Of a stretch of 11,300 bases of DNA, positions 1 through 7,607 are shown piece by piece. Numbering within the stretch: position 1 is the stretch's first letter; every line of letters begins with the position of its first letter. The stretch lies in the NCBI GenBank assembly GCA_947177925.1, contig CAMWWJ010000078.1, positions 1 to 11,300 on the forward strand, in the 5' to 3' direction. The notes below the pieces were generated by a model. That model searched no databases, had not been told where the DNA came from, and saw only the letters and a program-made list of their open reading frames with translations. Source of the DNA: an uncultured Lachnospiraceae bacterium (GTDB lineage: Bacteria; Bacillota; Clostridia; Lachnospirales; Lachnospiraceae). The translations under genes were made by a program, and so were the position numbers.

Positions 1-26
1 CCCTTCCCCTATGCAGGATGTCTAAT

Positions 27-461
27 TCATGGATTAGGCTGCCAGTTCCCCGTTACCTGAAAAGTACTTCCGGCAACGCCGCCCCGAAATTCCACCACAT
101 ACTTTTGGGATGAATAAGCTTTTGATTGCACTTTATAGTTCTGCCAGTTGTCTACATACTCATTCATAGCACTGGTCAATGTAACATCTCCTGCCGGATC
201 TATGGAAATGCCGTTTTTGGTAAAAATAATCTTGCTTCCTATACTAATATCAGCAAAATAATCCTCATCCGAAACTGCCAGATATCCAACACCAAGCAAT
301 GTATCTGCCGTCTCCACATCCTTGGAAACTCTGGACTTTTCTACGTATTTAATATACTGGGGCGCCAGCACTCCTATAAGGACTGCTATAATGGCAACCA
401 CCACAATTAGCTCTACTAAGGAAAAACCTTTGTTATCATGCTCTTTATCATGCTCTTTCAT
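27..461 (-). CDS. Type IV prepilin (major or minor pilin)
   Basis: This is a 144-residue class III (type IV) prepilin. A hydrophilic 12-residue leader ends in G12, followed by F13 as mature residue +1 and E17 at +5, the classic prepilin peptidase site. A hydrophobic helix follows (about residues 14-32), then the amphipathic start of the pilin stalk (QYIKYVEKSR). The mature protein would be about 132 residues and has no cysteine, so no disulfide loop is possible. After cleavage and N-methylation such proteins polymerise into a pilus, here driven by the PilB and PilC encoded just upstream. The ATG is preceded by a purine-rich AAGGGGG site, and the gap to pilC is 24 nt, so they are very likely cotranscribed. 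The leader contains a duplicated KEHD unit. The pilB-pilC-pilin order suggests a main pilin, but a minor pseudopilin cannot be excluded, so no symbol is given. The 26 bases beyond the stop contain a purine-rich GGGGAAGGG stretch that may be the ribosome site of a next gene outside the window. Confidence 0.93.
   Translation of the reverse strand: MKEHDKEHDNKGFSLVELIVVVAIIAVLIGVLAPQYIKYVEKSRVSKDVETADTLLGVGYLAVSDEDYFADISIGSKIIFTKNGISIDPAGDVTLTSAMNEYVDNWQNYKVQSKAYSSQKYVVEFRGGVAGSTFQVTGNWQPNP
435..458 (-). repeat. Perfect 12-bp tandem duplication in the prepilin leader
   Basis: The 12-bp unit AAAGAGCATGAT (minus strand) occurs twice head to tail with no mismatch. It encodes KEHD-KEHD at residues 2-9 of the prepilin. 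Twelve bases is four codons, so gain or loss of a unit keeps the frame and changes the leader length from 12 to 8 residues or more. Seen directly in the sequence. Confidence 0.9.
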
Positions 462-485
462 AGCTTCCCCCTTATAAACCTATGC

Positions 486-1703
486 CTATAAATTCTCAAG
501 ACCTTCGTACATAGCCGCCATAGGAGCCATTACCGCACCGATAATAACACCGCATACTGCCGCCATTATAATAATCATCATAGGCTCTAAAGCCGCCATC
601 AGCGACTGTGTGGCAACTTCTACTTCTTCTTCATAATAATCCGCCAGTTTGTCAAGCATTTCCTCTACATTACCAGTTTCCTCACCGATACGGGTCATAT
701 GATAGACCATAGGAGGAAACAATCCGCATTTTTCAAGAGGCTGGGAAAGAGGAATTCCCTGCATAACATCATTCCGCGCTTCCTGCAAAGCTTCTCTGTA
801 AAACAGATTATTGATAGTGCCCGCTGTAATTTCCACCGCCTCCGGCATAGGGATACCTGCCGCCAGCATGGTGGATAAAGTCCTTGCCAGCTTGGCTGCA
901 CTGGACTTTGTGGTAAGAGTACCAAACAGCGGCAGCTTGATAGCTGCTTTTGCAAACAATGCCTCGCCTACAGGCTGCTTCTTGAACCATACAACGAATC
1001 CTACCACGGCAAGAAGAACTGCCACAACAATATACCATCTTCTCTGCATGAACTCGCTGGCAGCCACTACCGCCAATGTAATAGCCGGCATGTCAATATC
1101 CATATCCGCAAACATGCCCATGAAGTTCGGGACTACATATGTCAACATTACAATAACTACCACAACCGCAACCACTGCAATCACAATAGGATAAACCATA
1201 GCCTTTTTAATCAAAGACTGCAGCTTGGCTGATTTTTCAAACTGCTCCGCCATACGTTCAAAAGCAATATCCAGACTTCCGGATGCCTCACCGGCAGTTA
1301 CCATATGAATCAAAAGTTTCGGAAACACTTTGGGAGACTTTGCCATGGACTGTGCTAACGGCTCACCTTTCTGCACTCCCAGATAAGCCTCCTGAGCCGC
1401 CTCTCTTAAAGTATCATTTTCCGTCTGCTCTACTAACATCCGCAGGGACTCCAAAATGGTCACACCTGCTCTGTGCATGCTGACGAACTGCCGACAAAAA
1501 ATACTTAAATCCCTTATTTTGACCTTTTTCTTGAATATTGCCAAATCAATGTCTTTGTCCAGCAATCCCTGTTCCTTTAACTCTACCGGCACCAGCCCAT
1601 CATTTTTAATAAGGCTTCGCGCCTTTTCCAGCGTATCCGCTTCAATAGAGCCTTTTGACTGTTTCCCCGCCTTGTCTACGGCGGTGTAAGAATATGTAGC
1701 CAA
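486..1703 (-). CDS. pilC: Type IV pilus inner-membrane platform protein PilC
   Basis: A 405-residue polytopic membrane protein of the GspF/PilC family, the platform that couples PilB and PilT ATPases to pilin insertion and extraction. It contains two T2SSF repeats, about residues 68-191 and 271-393. Each starts with a typical segment (FCRQFVSMHRAGVTILESL near 69; LARTLSTMLAAGIPMPEAV near 272) and includes a GEASGSLD or GEETGNVEEML motif. Membrane helices are expected near 170-191, 222-239 and 373-395. Length is normal for the family. The start codon is TTG, chosen because an AGGAGG site lies 8 nt upstream and the N-terminus (ATYSYTAVDKAGK) matches how PilC proteins usually begin. It sits 39 nt after pilB and 24 nt before the prepilin gene, in the standard assembly-operon order. 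Confidence 0.95.
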   Translation of the reverse strand: MATYSYTAVDKAGKQSKGSIEADTLEKARSLIKNDGLVPVELKEQGLLDKDIDLAIFKKKVKIRDLSIFCRQFVSMHRAGVTILESLRMLVEQTENDTLREAAQEAYLGVQKGEPLAQSMAKSPKVFPKLLIHMVTAGEASGSLDIAFERMAEQFEKSAKLQSLIKKAMVYPIVIAVVAVVVVIVMLTYVVPNFMGMFADMDIDMPAITLAVVAASEFMQRRWYIVVAVLLAVVGFVVWFKKQPVGEALFAKAAIKLPLFGTLTTKSSAAKLARTLSTMLAAGIPMPEAVEITAGTINNLFYREALQEARNDVMQGIPLSQPLEKCGLFPPMVYHMTRIGEETGNVEEMLDKLADYYEEEVEVATQSLMAALEPMMIIIMAAVCGVIIGAVMAPMAAMYEGLENL

Positions 1704-1711
1704 TCCGTTTC

Positions 1712-1717
1712 CCTCCT
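1712..1717 (-). promoter_or_regulatory. Ribosome binding site fixing the TTG start of pilC
   Basis: AGGAGG on the minus strand, 8 nt before the TTG codon at 1703-1701. The site is perfect and has ideal spacing. No ATG lies at an equivalent position, so translation very probably begins at TTG. Confidence 0.85.
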
Positions 1718-1742
1718 AATCGCAATTTCTATTTTACATCCA

Positions 1743-3443
1743 CTACATCTCGAAAGAAACCTTGATCATTTCTGAAATTGATGTAATCCCCTGTAACACA
1801 TAATCCGTAGCAGCCATACGCAAGGTGTGCATACCGTCTATCAATGCCGCCTGCTTTATCTGCTCTGCATCGCCTCCCTTGGCAATAATCTTCTTTACCT
1901 CAGGAGTCACTTCCATTATTTCATATACACCTATACGGCCTCTATAGCCATTGTTGTCACATGACGGACATCCTACCGGTTCATATATGGTAACTTCATG
2001 GCCTTCCAGCAAAAGCAGCTCCAGTTCTTCCTGATTGGCAAGCCTTGGCCGCTTGCACTTGGGGCAGAGCCTGCGCACAAGACGCTGGGCAATAATGCCC
2101 ACAGTGGAATCTGCAATCATATAAGGCGGAATGCCCATATCCGCCAAACGGGTAATGGTAGATGCTGCCGAGTTAGTATGGAGCGTGCTTACTACCAAAT
2201 GCCCGGTAATAGAAGCCTGTACCGCAATCTGCGCCGTCTCGCCGTCACGAATTTCTCCAATCATAATGATATCGGGATCTTGACGGAGAATGGAACGCAG
2301 GGCGCTGGCAAAGGTAAGTCCTGCTTTCACGTTAGTCTGTACCTGATTGATACCGGCAACATTTGCTTCCACCGGGTCTTCTACTGTAATTATATTAACA
2401 GCTTCTGTATTTAATTCACTAAGCGCTGTGTAAAGCGTGGTGGATTTACCGCTACCGGTAGGACCAGTTACCAGGATAATGCCGTGGGGGTTTTTCAAAA
2501 TGTGGTCAAACCGCTCCAGTTCATACGCCGGGAAGCCCAGTTCCGACTTATCCTTTGTAAGGGCATTTTTATTGGTAATACGCATTACCACCTTTTCCCC
2601 AAAAACAGTTGGCAGGATAGATACACGGATATCGTACTCCCTGCCATCCACAAAAGTTGTAATACGGCCATCCTGCGGCTTTCTCTTTTCGGAAATATCC
2701 ATGCCCCCGGTAATCTTTAACCTTGCCACAATAGCCGGAAGCAGCTTTATATTATATGTAATCTTTTCATACAGGGAGCCGTCAATACGATACCTCACCC
2801 TGACTTTCTTTTCAAGTGCTTCAATATGGATATCAGATGCCCTCTGGCGCACAGCCTGCTCTAACATGCCGTTTACCAGTTGAACGATAGGTGAACTGCT
2901 CACATCGTCATTTATCATCTTCTCCATTTCATCTTCTGCGAACAGGTCGCTCCGCTCCTGTTCATAATCACTTGCCGCCTTTAACGCTTCTGCGTTTCCA
3001 TAGTATTTATCTATGGCAAGCATAATCTCTCTCGGGGTGGCCACAATAGGCTCAATGGCACGATTGGAAATCATGGATAAATCATCAATTGCCAGCATAT
3101 CCATAGGATCTGCCATGGCAACCCGAATCATATTGATATTATTCCGGGCATATTCAACAGGAATGACTATATACTTTTTTAAAATTTCCACTTCAAAAAT
3201 GGAAAGAATATCATCTGTGATAACTGTATTTCCCAAATCTGCCCTGTCCATACGCAACTGACTGCACAGGGCATCCGCCATAGCTTCATCAGAGACAAAG
3301 CCCTCATCTACTAAGATTTCCCCCAGGCGCTTTTTCTTTTCCTTTTGAAGCTCCAATGCCTTTCCTAACGTTTCTTCTGTCAGGAGGCCTTCATTAATTA
3401 AAATATCTCCAATACGTAACTTTCTTCTGCTGGAAAATCCCAT
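1743..3443 (-). CDS. pilB: Type IV pilus assembly ATPase PilB with MshEN c-di-GMP-binding domain
   Basis: A 566-residue hexameric cytoplasmic ATPase that powers pilus extension. The N-terminal MshEN domain shows two 24-residue motifs, R10-Q33 and R39-Q62, separated by five residues. Both fit RLGxxLVxxGLLxxxxLxxALxxQ, the pattern known to bind cyclic-di-GMP. The C-terminal T2SSE motor has Walker A GPTGSGKST at 327-335, an Asp box (IITVEDPVE, 351-359), Walker B (IIMIGEIRD, 392-400) and a His box (TGHLVVSTLHT, 413-423). A zinc-binding tetracysteine (C460, C463, C492, C495) is typical of PilB/GspE extension motors and absent from PilT. The start is ATG with a GAGGG site upstream. The gene heads pilB-pilC-pilin and has its own sigma-A-like promoter in the 181-bp gap before it. 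Function is certain at family level; c-di-GMP control is inferred from the motif. Confidence 0.97.
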   Translation of the reverse strand: MGFSSRRKLRIGDILINEGLLTEETLGKALELQKEKKKRLGEILVDEGFVSDEAMADALCSQLRMDRADLGNTVITDDILSIFEVEILKKYIVIPVEYARNNINMIRVAMADPMDMLAIDDLSMISNRAIEPIVATPREIMLAIDKYYGNAEALKAASDYEQERSDLFAEDEMEKMINDDVSSSPIVQLVNGMLEQAVRQRASDIHIEALEKKVRVRYRIDGSLYEKITYNIKLLPAIVARLKITGGMDISEKRKPQDGRITTFVDGREYDIRVSILPTVFGEKVVMRITNKNALTKDKSELGFPAYELERFDHILKNPHGIILVTGPTGSGKSTTLYTALSELNTEAVNIITVEDPVEANVAGINQVQTNVKAGLTFASALRSILRQDPDIIMIGEIRDGETAQIAVQASITGHLVVSTLHTNSAASTITRLADMGIPPYMIADSTVGIIAQRLVRRLCPKCKRPRLANQEELELLLLEGHEVTIYEPVGCPSCDNNGYRGRIGVYEIMEVTPEVKKIIAKGGDAEQIKQAALIDGMHTLRMAATDYVLQGITSISEMIKVSFEM

Positions 3444-3624
3444 AGCAATTCCCTCACATATTTGGATTGAACTTTAAGCAAACCATTCCAATCCCTCTTT
3501 CTTATGTAATCCATTCTATCATTTTTCTCTCCTTCCGTCAAACCTTTTTAACAATATAAACCTATCCAAAATTACCAAATTTATTTTAAATATTTAGTAA
3601 ATGTAAACAAATTTTAACATTTTA
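3444..3624. other. dprA-pilB intergenic region
   Basis: This 181-bp AT-rich gap is one of the three long gaps in the gene run. It contains the pilB promoter (3513-3541). I see no GC-rich hairpin followed by a T-run, so transcription from dprA may read into pilB. The predicted leader (about 63 nt) includes a 6-bp inverted repeat (CAATCC at 3489-3494, GGATTG at 3464-3469) with a 19-nt loop, too weak to call functional. No cyclic-di-GMP riboswitch signature was recognised. Confidence 0.6.
3513..3541 (-). promoter_or_regulatory. Sigma-A-type promoter for pilB-pilC-pilin
   Basis: On the minus strand a -35 box TTGACG (3541-3536) and a -10 box TAGAAT (3518-3513) are separated by exactly 17 nt. Each differs from consensus at one position. 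Transcription would begin near 3506, leaving a leader of about 63 nt. This suggests that the pilus assembly genes can be expressed independently of dprA and comM upstream. Predicted from sequence only. Confidence 0.7.
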
Positions 3625-4770
3625 TTAAGATATCAAGGTGTAATACCCGCTCTTCACTTGAATAAACCCCTTTTTCTCAAGCTTTACCAAAATTTCCATA
3701 GCTTTTTTTAATTCCAGCGTTCTGTCTTCCCCCTCTTCTCCATTCACCTCATTGTAAATTCTTTGCATTGACTTGGGATAAAAGTCTATGTTTTCTAGAA
3801 CCTTCCGCTCCCAAAATTCCAAAACTTCTTCATCTTTTTCTTTCTTGCCAGCGCTATTCCCCTTAATACAGCCTGCATGACTGTCATGCAATTCTCTTAT
3901 GAATTCTTCTACGGAGCAAAGCACGTCAGCCCCCTGTTTCATAAGCCGATTGCAGCCGGCGCTTAAAGCATCCGTAGTCCTTCCCGGAACTACGTAAACC
4001 TCCCTTCCCTGTTCCAATGCCATATCAACGGTAATTAATGTTCCGCTTTTCTCCTTTGCCTCTACCACCACCACTGCCTGGGACAGTCCGCTGATAATAC
4101 GGTTTCTTGCAGGGAAATTGCCGGGCTTCGGCTCCGTTCCCGGGATATATTCTGAAATTATTCCCCCATTTCTTTTCAGGCTTTCATAAACACCCTTGCT
4201 GCTTAGAGGATAACAGATGTCCACGCCGCTTCCAAGCACCCCGAATGCGCTGCCTTTTTCCATAGCCGCCTGCTGTGCAAGGCTGTCAATTCCTCTTGCC
4301 ATCCCGCTGACCACCTGTATCCCATTTTCTGCAAGGGAGCGTCCTAATTCCTTTGCCATATAAGCTCCATAAGCAGAACATTCTCTGGCTCCAATTACCG
4401 CTACCGTCATTTTCTCTTGTTCCGGCAGCTTTCCTATTCCATAAAGCGCCCAGGGGGCATCCGGAATTTCTTTCAGACTTTCCGGATAGGAAGGATGGAA
4501 ATCGGGATAAAAATCAATTCCCTTCCTTTTCATTTTTTCATATCGTCCCATCACATCCCACTCTTCCCTGCTTTGTACTATGTGACAAACAGCCTTTTCC
4601 GTAAAAACCTTTTCTCTTATTACATATGCTTCCAGCATCTGCTCTTTTGTCATCTGAAAAAGCCTGCTTGGCTTTAACGCTTCTTTTAATAATTTCCGGA
4701 TTCCTTTATTTCCCACCCCTTTTATATTGTGCAGCCAGTAGGCATAAGGCATTTCTTCTTTATAATCCAT
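3625..4770 (-). CDS. dprA: DNA processing protein DprA (Smf)
   Basis: A 381-residue cytoplasmic protein. In transformable bacteria DprA binds incoming single-stranded DNA, displaces SSB and loads RecA. The sequence shows an N-terminal helix-hairpin-helix/SAM-like region (about 8-50), then the extended Rossmann fold starting at VAVIGARECSAYG (123-135). The fold carries the family signatures SGMARGIDSLAQQAA (155-169), GSGVDICYP (180-188), FPARNRIISGLS (219-230) and GTLITVDMALEQGREVYVVPG (243-263). A winged-helix domain follows at about 318-378. Length is normal. The ATG has a GGGAGGAG site 5 nt upstream that overlaps the comM stop codon, so the two are probably translationally coupled. Pairing of comM with dprA is common in Firmicutes; dprA also occurs in species not known to transform, so presence alone does not prove competence. 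Confidence 0.97.
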   Translation of the reverse strand: MDYKEEMPYAYWLHNIKGVGNKGIRKLLKEALKPSRLFQMTKEQMLEAYVIREKVFTEKAVCHIVQSREEWDVMGRYEKMKRKGIDFYPDFHPSYPESLKEIPDAPWALYGIGKLPEQEKMTVAVIGARECSAYGAYMAKELGRSLAENGIQVVSGMARGIDSLAQQAAMEKGSAFGVLGSGVDICYPLSSKGVYESLKRNGGIISEYIPGTEPKPGNFPARNRIISGLSQAVVVVEAKEKSGTLITVDMALEQGREVYVVPGRTTDALSAGCNRLMKQGADVLCSVEEFIRELHDSHAGCIKGNSAGKKEKDEEVLEFWERKVLENIDFYPKSMQRIYNEVNGEEGEDRTLELKKAMEILVKLEKKGFIQVKSGYYTLIS

Positions 4771-4775
4771 TTTTT

Positions 4776-4783
4776 CTCCTCCC
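4776..4783 (-). promoter_or_regulatory. dprA ribosome binding site overlapping the comM stop codon
   Basis: GGGAGGAG on the minus strand, 5 nt from the dprA ATG. Its first base is the last base of the comM TAG (4785-4783). Ribosomes finishing comM would therefore lie on the dprA initiation region, which suggests coupled synthesis. Confidence 0.75.
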
Positions 4784-6330
4784 TATATATTTTCCAAAGC
4801 CCCTTTACTAAAAATATCCATACCGGCGGAATAGCTTAAGGCTTCTATCACATGTTCTTTTTCTATCCGGCTGCTTTTCTCTAAATCAGCAACTGTCCTT
4901 GCAAGCTTTAAAGTGCGGTAATATGCCCTTGGGCCTAATTTCCTCTTCCTGAATATCTCATCAAGCATCCTTTCCGTAGGTTCATCCAGCCTGCAATGTT
5001 CTTTTATCATCTCTCCCTTTAAATGGCTGTTGCAGAGTATTCCCGTTCCCTCATATCGTTCTTTTTGTATCTTTCTTGCAGTTTTTACCCGCTCTCCCAT
5101 CTCTTTGCTGCCGATCCGCCCGTTTTTCCTTGTCTTTCCAATAAGAGCGCTCATTTCTGGCGTTTCCACCGTAATACATATATCCATTCTATCCAAAAGA
5201 GGTCCTGACACTCTGGACATATAGCGTTTTCTCTCATATAGGCTGCAGCGGCATTTTCCAAGATCCGGAAAATACCCGCAGGGGCACAGATTCATGGCAC
5301 CTACCAGCATAAAATCCGCCGGATAGGAAAAAGCTCCTGCATTTCTTATGATTTCAATTTTCTTTTCTTCCAGAGGCTGACGCATGCTGTCTAAAGCATT
5401 CCTTTTAAATTCCGTCATTTCATCCAAAAACAGCACTCCCTTATGAGCAAGGCTTAAGGCACCCGGAACGGGCACCCGCCCTCCTCCCACCAACGCCTGC
5501 AGCGTAACGGAATGATGAGGCGCCACGTAAGGAGGCACTGTCATAAGCTTTCCTTCCTTTAACATTCCTGATATGCTATAAATCTTGGACACTTCCAGAC
5601 AGTCCTCCTCAGACAGACCTGGGAGTATACCCGGTATTCTTTTGGCTATCATGGTCTTTCCCACACCAGGCGGTCCTAACATAAGAAAATGGTGGAATCC
5701 TGCTGCAGCGACAAGAGCTGCTCTTTTTGCCGTTTCCTGTCCCATTACTTCCAAAAAATCCGGCTCTTTTTCCGTCTTGGGCATCTTTTTTTCATTTTCA
5801 TCTTCCGGCACAGGTATTGCTTTTTGGGAAATCAGTTTTATCACCTCTTCTAAATGGCTTACTCCAAACACATAAATCCCCCTGACCAGTTTTCCTTCCT
5901 GTACATTTTCTTTTGGTATAATGCAAGCCTGAAACCCTCTTTTCTTTGCTTCTAATACCATGGGAAGAATCCCTTTCACTCCTCTGACGCTTCCGTCAAG
6001 CCCCAGTTCTCCTGCAAAAAGCGCCTGTCTGAGCCATATTTCTTCCACTTTTTTCACGGCTCCCAAAATACCTGCTGCAATGGGCAGGTCAAAAGAGCTT
6101 CCTGCTTTGCGCACATTGGCAGGAGAAAGATTGACTGTGACCCTGCCTGTAGGAACCGGAGCATTGCAGTTATGCATGGCTACCCGCACCCGTTCCTTTG
6201 CCTCCCTTACTTCCGAGCTTAAAAAGCCCACTAATTCCATGCAGGGAAGTCCTGTAGAAATATCCACCTCTACTGTAACAAGATAGCATTCTATCCCCTG
6301 CAAGGCACCTGACATGACTTTGCAAAACAT
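4783..6330 (-). CDS. comM: YifB/ComM family Mg-chelatase-like AAA+ ATPase
   Basis: A 515-residue member of the YifB/ComM family. In proteobacteria ComM is a hexameric helicase that promotes branch migration during integration of transforming DNA; in Firmicutes the role is inferred by homology. The N-terminal Lon-S5-like ChlI domain spans about residues 1-165 (LVTVEVDISTGLPCMELVG at 17-35; VNLSPANVRKAGSSFDLPIA at 66-85). The AAA+ core has Walker A GPPGVGKT (219-226), Walker B GVLFLDEMTEF (298-308) and an SGPLLDRMD segment with R381 as probable arginine finger. A cysteine quartet C349, C351, C360, C362, characteristic of this family, may bind zinc. The Mg_chelatase C-terminal helical domain covers about 405-505. 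All catalytic residues are present and length is normal. ATG has AAGGAG 7 nt upstream. dprA follows after 12 nt. A 146-bp gap with two potential RNA hairpins separates it from pilT. Confidence 0.95.
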   Translation of the reverse strand: MFCKVMSGALQGIECYLVTVEVDISTGLPCMELVGFLSSEVREAKERVRVAMHNCNAPVPTGRVTVNLSPANVRKAGSSFDLPIAAGILGAVKKVEEIWLRQALFAGELGLDGSVRGVKGILPMVLEAKKRGFQACIIPKENVQEGKLVRGIYVFGVSHLEEVIKLISQKAIPVPEDENEKKMPKTEKEPDFLEVMGQETAKRAALVAAAGFHHFLMLGPPGVGKTMIAKRIPGILPGLSEEDCLEVSKIYSISGMLKEGKLMTVPPYVAPHHSVTLQALVGGGRVPVPGALSLAHKGVLFLDEMTEFKRNALDSMRQPLEEKKIEIIRNAGAFSYPADFMLVGAMNLCPCGYFPDLGKCRCSLYERKRYMSRVSGPLLDRMDICITVETPEMSALIGKTRKNGRIGSKEMGERVKTARKIQKERYEGTGILCNSHLKGEMIKEHCRLDEPTERMLDEIFRKRKLGPRAYYRTLKLARTVADLEKSSRIEKEHVIEALSYSAGMDIFSKGALENI

Positions 6331-6387
6331 AGTTTTTCTCCTTTTTTATAAATTGTTGTGATTATTTTTTGAGTTTCGATTGGAAAT

Positions 6388-6442
6388 CCTGTCTGAAATG
6401 ACAGATTCTGATCCCCTCCCTGCCTTTTGCCGCAGGGAAAGG
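6388..6442 (-). promoter_or_regulatory. Two potential RNA hairpins in the pilT-comM gap
   Basis: Read as minus-strand RNA, the first hairpin pairs 6442-6432 with 6423-6413 over 11 bp, including two G-U pairs, with an 8-nt loop. The same pairs become C-A mismatches on the opposite strand, so the full stem exists only in the comM-sense transcript. A second, shorter stem pairs 6405-6400 with 6393-6388 (6 bp, one G-U, 6-nt loop). No T-run follows either stem, so a Rho-independent terminator is unlikely. A processing or stabilising site, or a leader regulating comM, is possible. I do not recognise a known riboswitch. The rest of the 6331-6476 gap holds the comM ribosome site and no clear promoter. 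Confidence 0.4.
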
Positions 6443-6476
6443 AATCATTTTCAGATATTTAAGATCATAGAAAAAT

Positions 6477-7535
6477 TTATAATATTTTTGTTTTCATGGC
6501 ATTGGAATCATGTGCATATTTAATACAGTCATCTTTGGAAATCTTCCTGCTCATATAAAGCGCCAGCAGGGCATCATCCATCGTCTGCATTCCTGCCTGC
6601 TTGTTGGTCTGTAAAATAGATGCAACCTGATGGGTCTTTCCTTCACGAACCAGATTCCGGACTGCATGATTTGCAATGAGCACCTCAAAAGCAGCTACGC
6701 GTCCATCCCCATCTATGGTAGGAACCAACGTCTGTGCTACAATAGCCTCAAGCACGTTGGAAAGCTGCACCCGAATCTGCTGCTGCTGGTGAGGCGGGAA
6801 TACGTCTATGATACGGTCGATGGTACTCGCCGCATCTACAGTATGTAAGGTGGAAAAAACAAGATGTCCGGTTTCTGCTGCAGTAATAGCAATTCCTATA
6901 GTCTCAAAGTCACGCATCTCACCTACCAGAATAACATCCGGGTCTTCACGAAGAGCAGCCCTTAATGCATTTGCAAAGCTTCCCGTATCCATTCCAACTT
7001 CCCTTTGGTTGACCATGGACTTTTTGTGCCGGTGCATGTACTCGATAGGGTCTTCCAATGTAATGATATGGGCATCCCTGTTCGTATTAATCTTGTCTAA
7101 TATAGATGCCAGCGTGGTAGACTTACCGCTACCGGTAGGTCCTGTTACAAGTACGAGCCCTCTCTTTTTGTGCTGCATCTCCACTACAGCCGGGGGCACG
7201 CCCAGACTCTCCGAGCTGGGAATATTGATACTTATGGTACGAAGAGCCATGGCTACTGCTCCTCTTTGCTTAAATACATTCAGACGGTAACGCCCAAGTC
7301 CTTCTACTGCCACGGACATATCATATTCTCCATCTTCCTCAAACTTTTCCCTCTGCCCCGGCGTCATAACCTGCAGAGAAAGCTCTCTGGTATCTTCTGC
7401 TGTAAGAACTGGAAAATTCATCTGCTTCAATCTTCCGTATACGCGCATCATAGGGGGAAGTCCTATGGTGATATGCACATCGGACGCATTGGCATCATGT
7501 GCTACCTGTAAAATTTCTGGCATTGTTGGCGACAT
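6477..7535 (-). CDS. pilT: Type IV pilus retraction ATPase PilT
   Basis: A 352-residue cytoplasmic hexameric ATPase that depolymerises the pilus, giving twitching motility and DNA pulling. An N-terminal PAS-like domain (about 5-105) is followed by the motor. Walker A is GPTGSGKST (132-140), the Asp box is IITLEDPIEY (157-166), Walker B is DPDVILVGEMRD (198-209) and the His box is TGHLVFSTLHT (222-232). The PilT-specific motif AVRNLVREGK (291-300) corresponds to the AIRNLIRE element needed for retraction. The MshEN domain and tetracysteine found in PilB are absent, as expected for a retraction motor. The ATG at 7535 has AAAGGA with 8-nt spacing; a second ATG at codon 5 is less well placed. It lies 72 nt after the HD-GYP-like gene; no strong promoter was seen in that gap. 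Confidence 0.97.
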   Translation of the reverse strand: MSPTMPEILQVAHDANASDVHITIGLPPMMRVYGRLKQMNFPVLTAEDTRELSLQVMTPGQREKFEEDGEYDMSVAVEGLGRYRLNVFKQRGAVAMALRTISINIPSSESLGVPPAVVEMQHKKRGLVLVTGPTGSGKSTTLASILDKINTNRDAHIITLEDPIEYMHRHKKSMVNQREVGMDTGSFANALRAALREDPDVILVGEMRDFETIGIAITAAETGHLVFSTLHTVDAASTIDRIIDVFPPHQQQQIRVQLSNVLEAIVAQTLVPTIDGDGRVAAFEVLIANHAVRNLVREGKTHQVASILQTNKQAGMQTMDDALLALYMSRKISKDDCIKYAHDSNAMKTKIL

Positions 7536-7607
7536 ATTTTTTATCCTTTCTTTTATTATTTCATCCCTTTTAATGCTACCTGGGACAATATTACTTTTAT
7601 CTCTGTT

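Noticed and set aside
126..1689. Several plus-strand open frames opposite the prepilin and pilC genes
   Set aside because: They lie antisense to genes with strong family motifs, show no recognisable domains and lack good ribosome sites. They are shadows of the real reading frames.
3444..3506. Cyclic-di-GMP riboswitch in the pilB leader
   Set aside because: The predicted leader is only about 63 nt and shows none of the conserved GEMM or c-di-GMP-II elements.
3502..3522. Six-codon minus-strand mini-ORF (ATG to TAA) with a GGAGAG-like site ahead of pilB
   Set aside because: It overlaps the predicted -10 box and would mostly be upstream of the transcription start, so it is probably coincidental.
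6413..6442. Rho-independent terminator after pilT
   Set aside because: The stem is good on the minus strand, but a purine-rich stretch follows it instead of a T-run.
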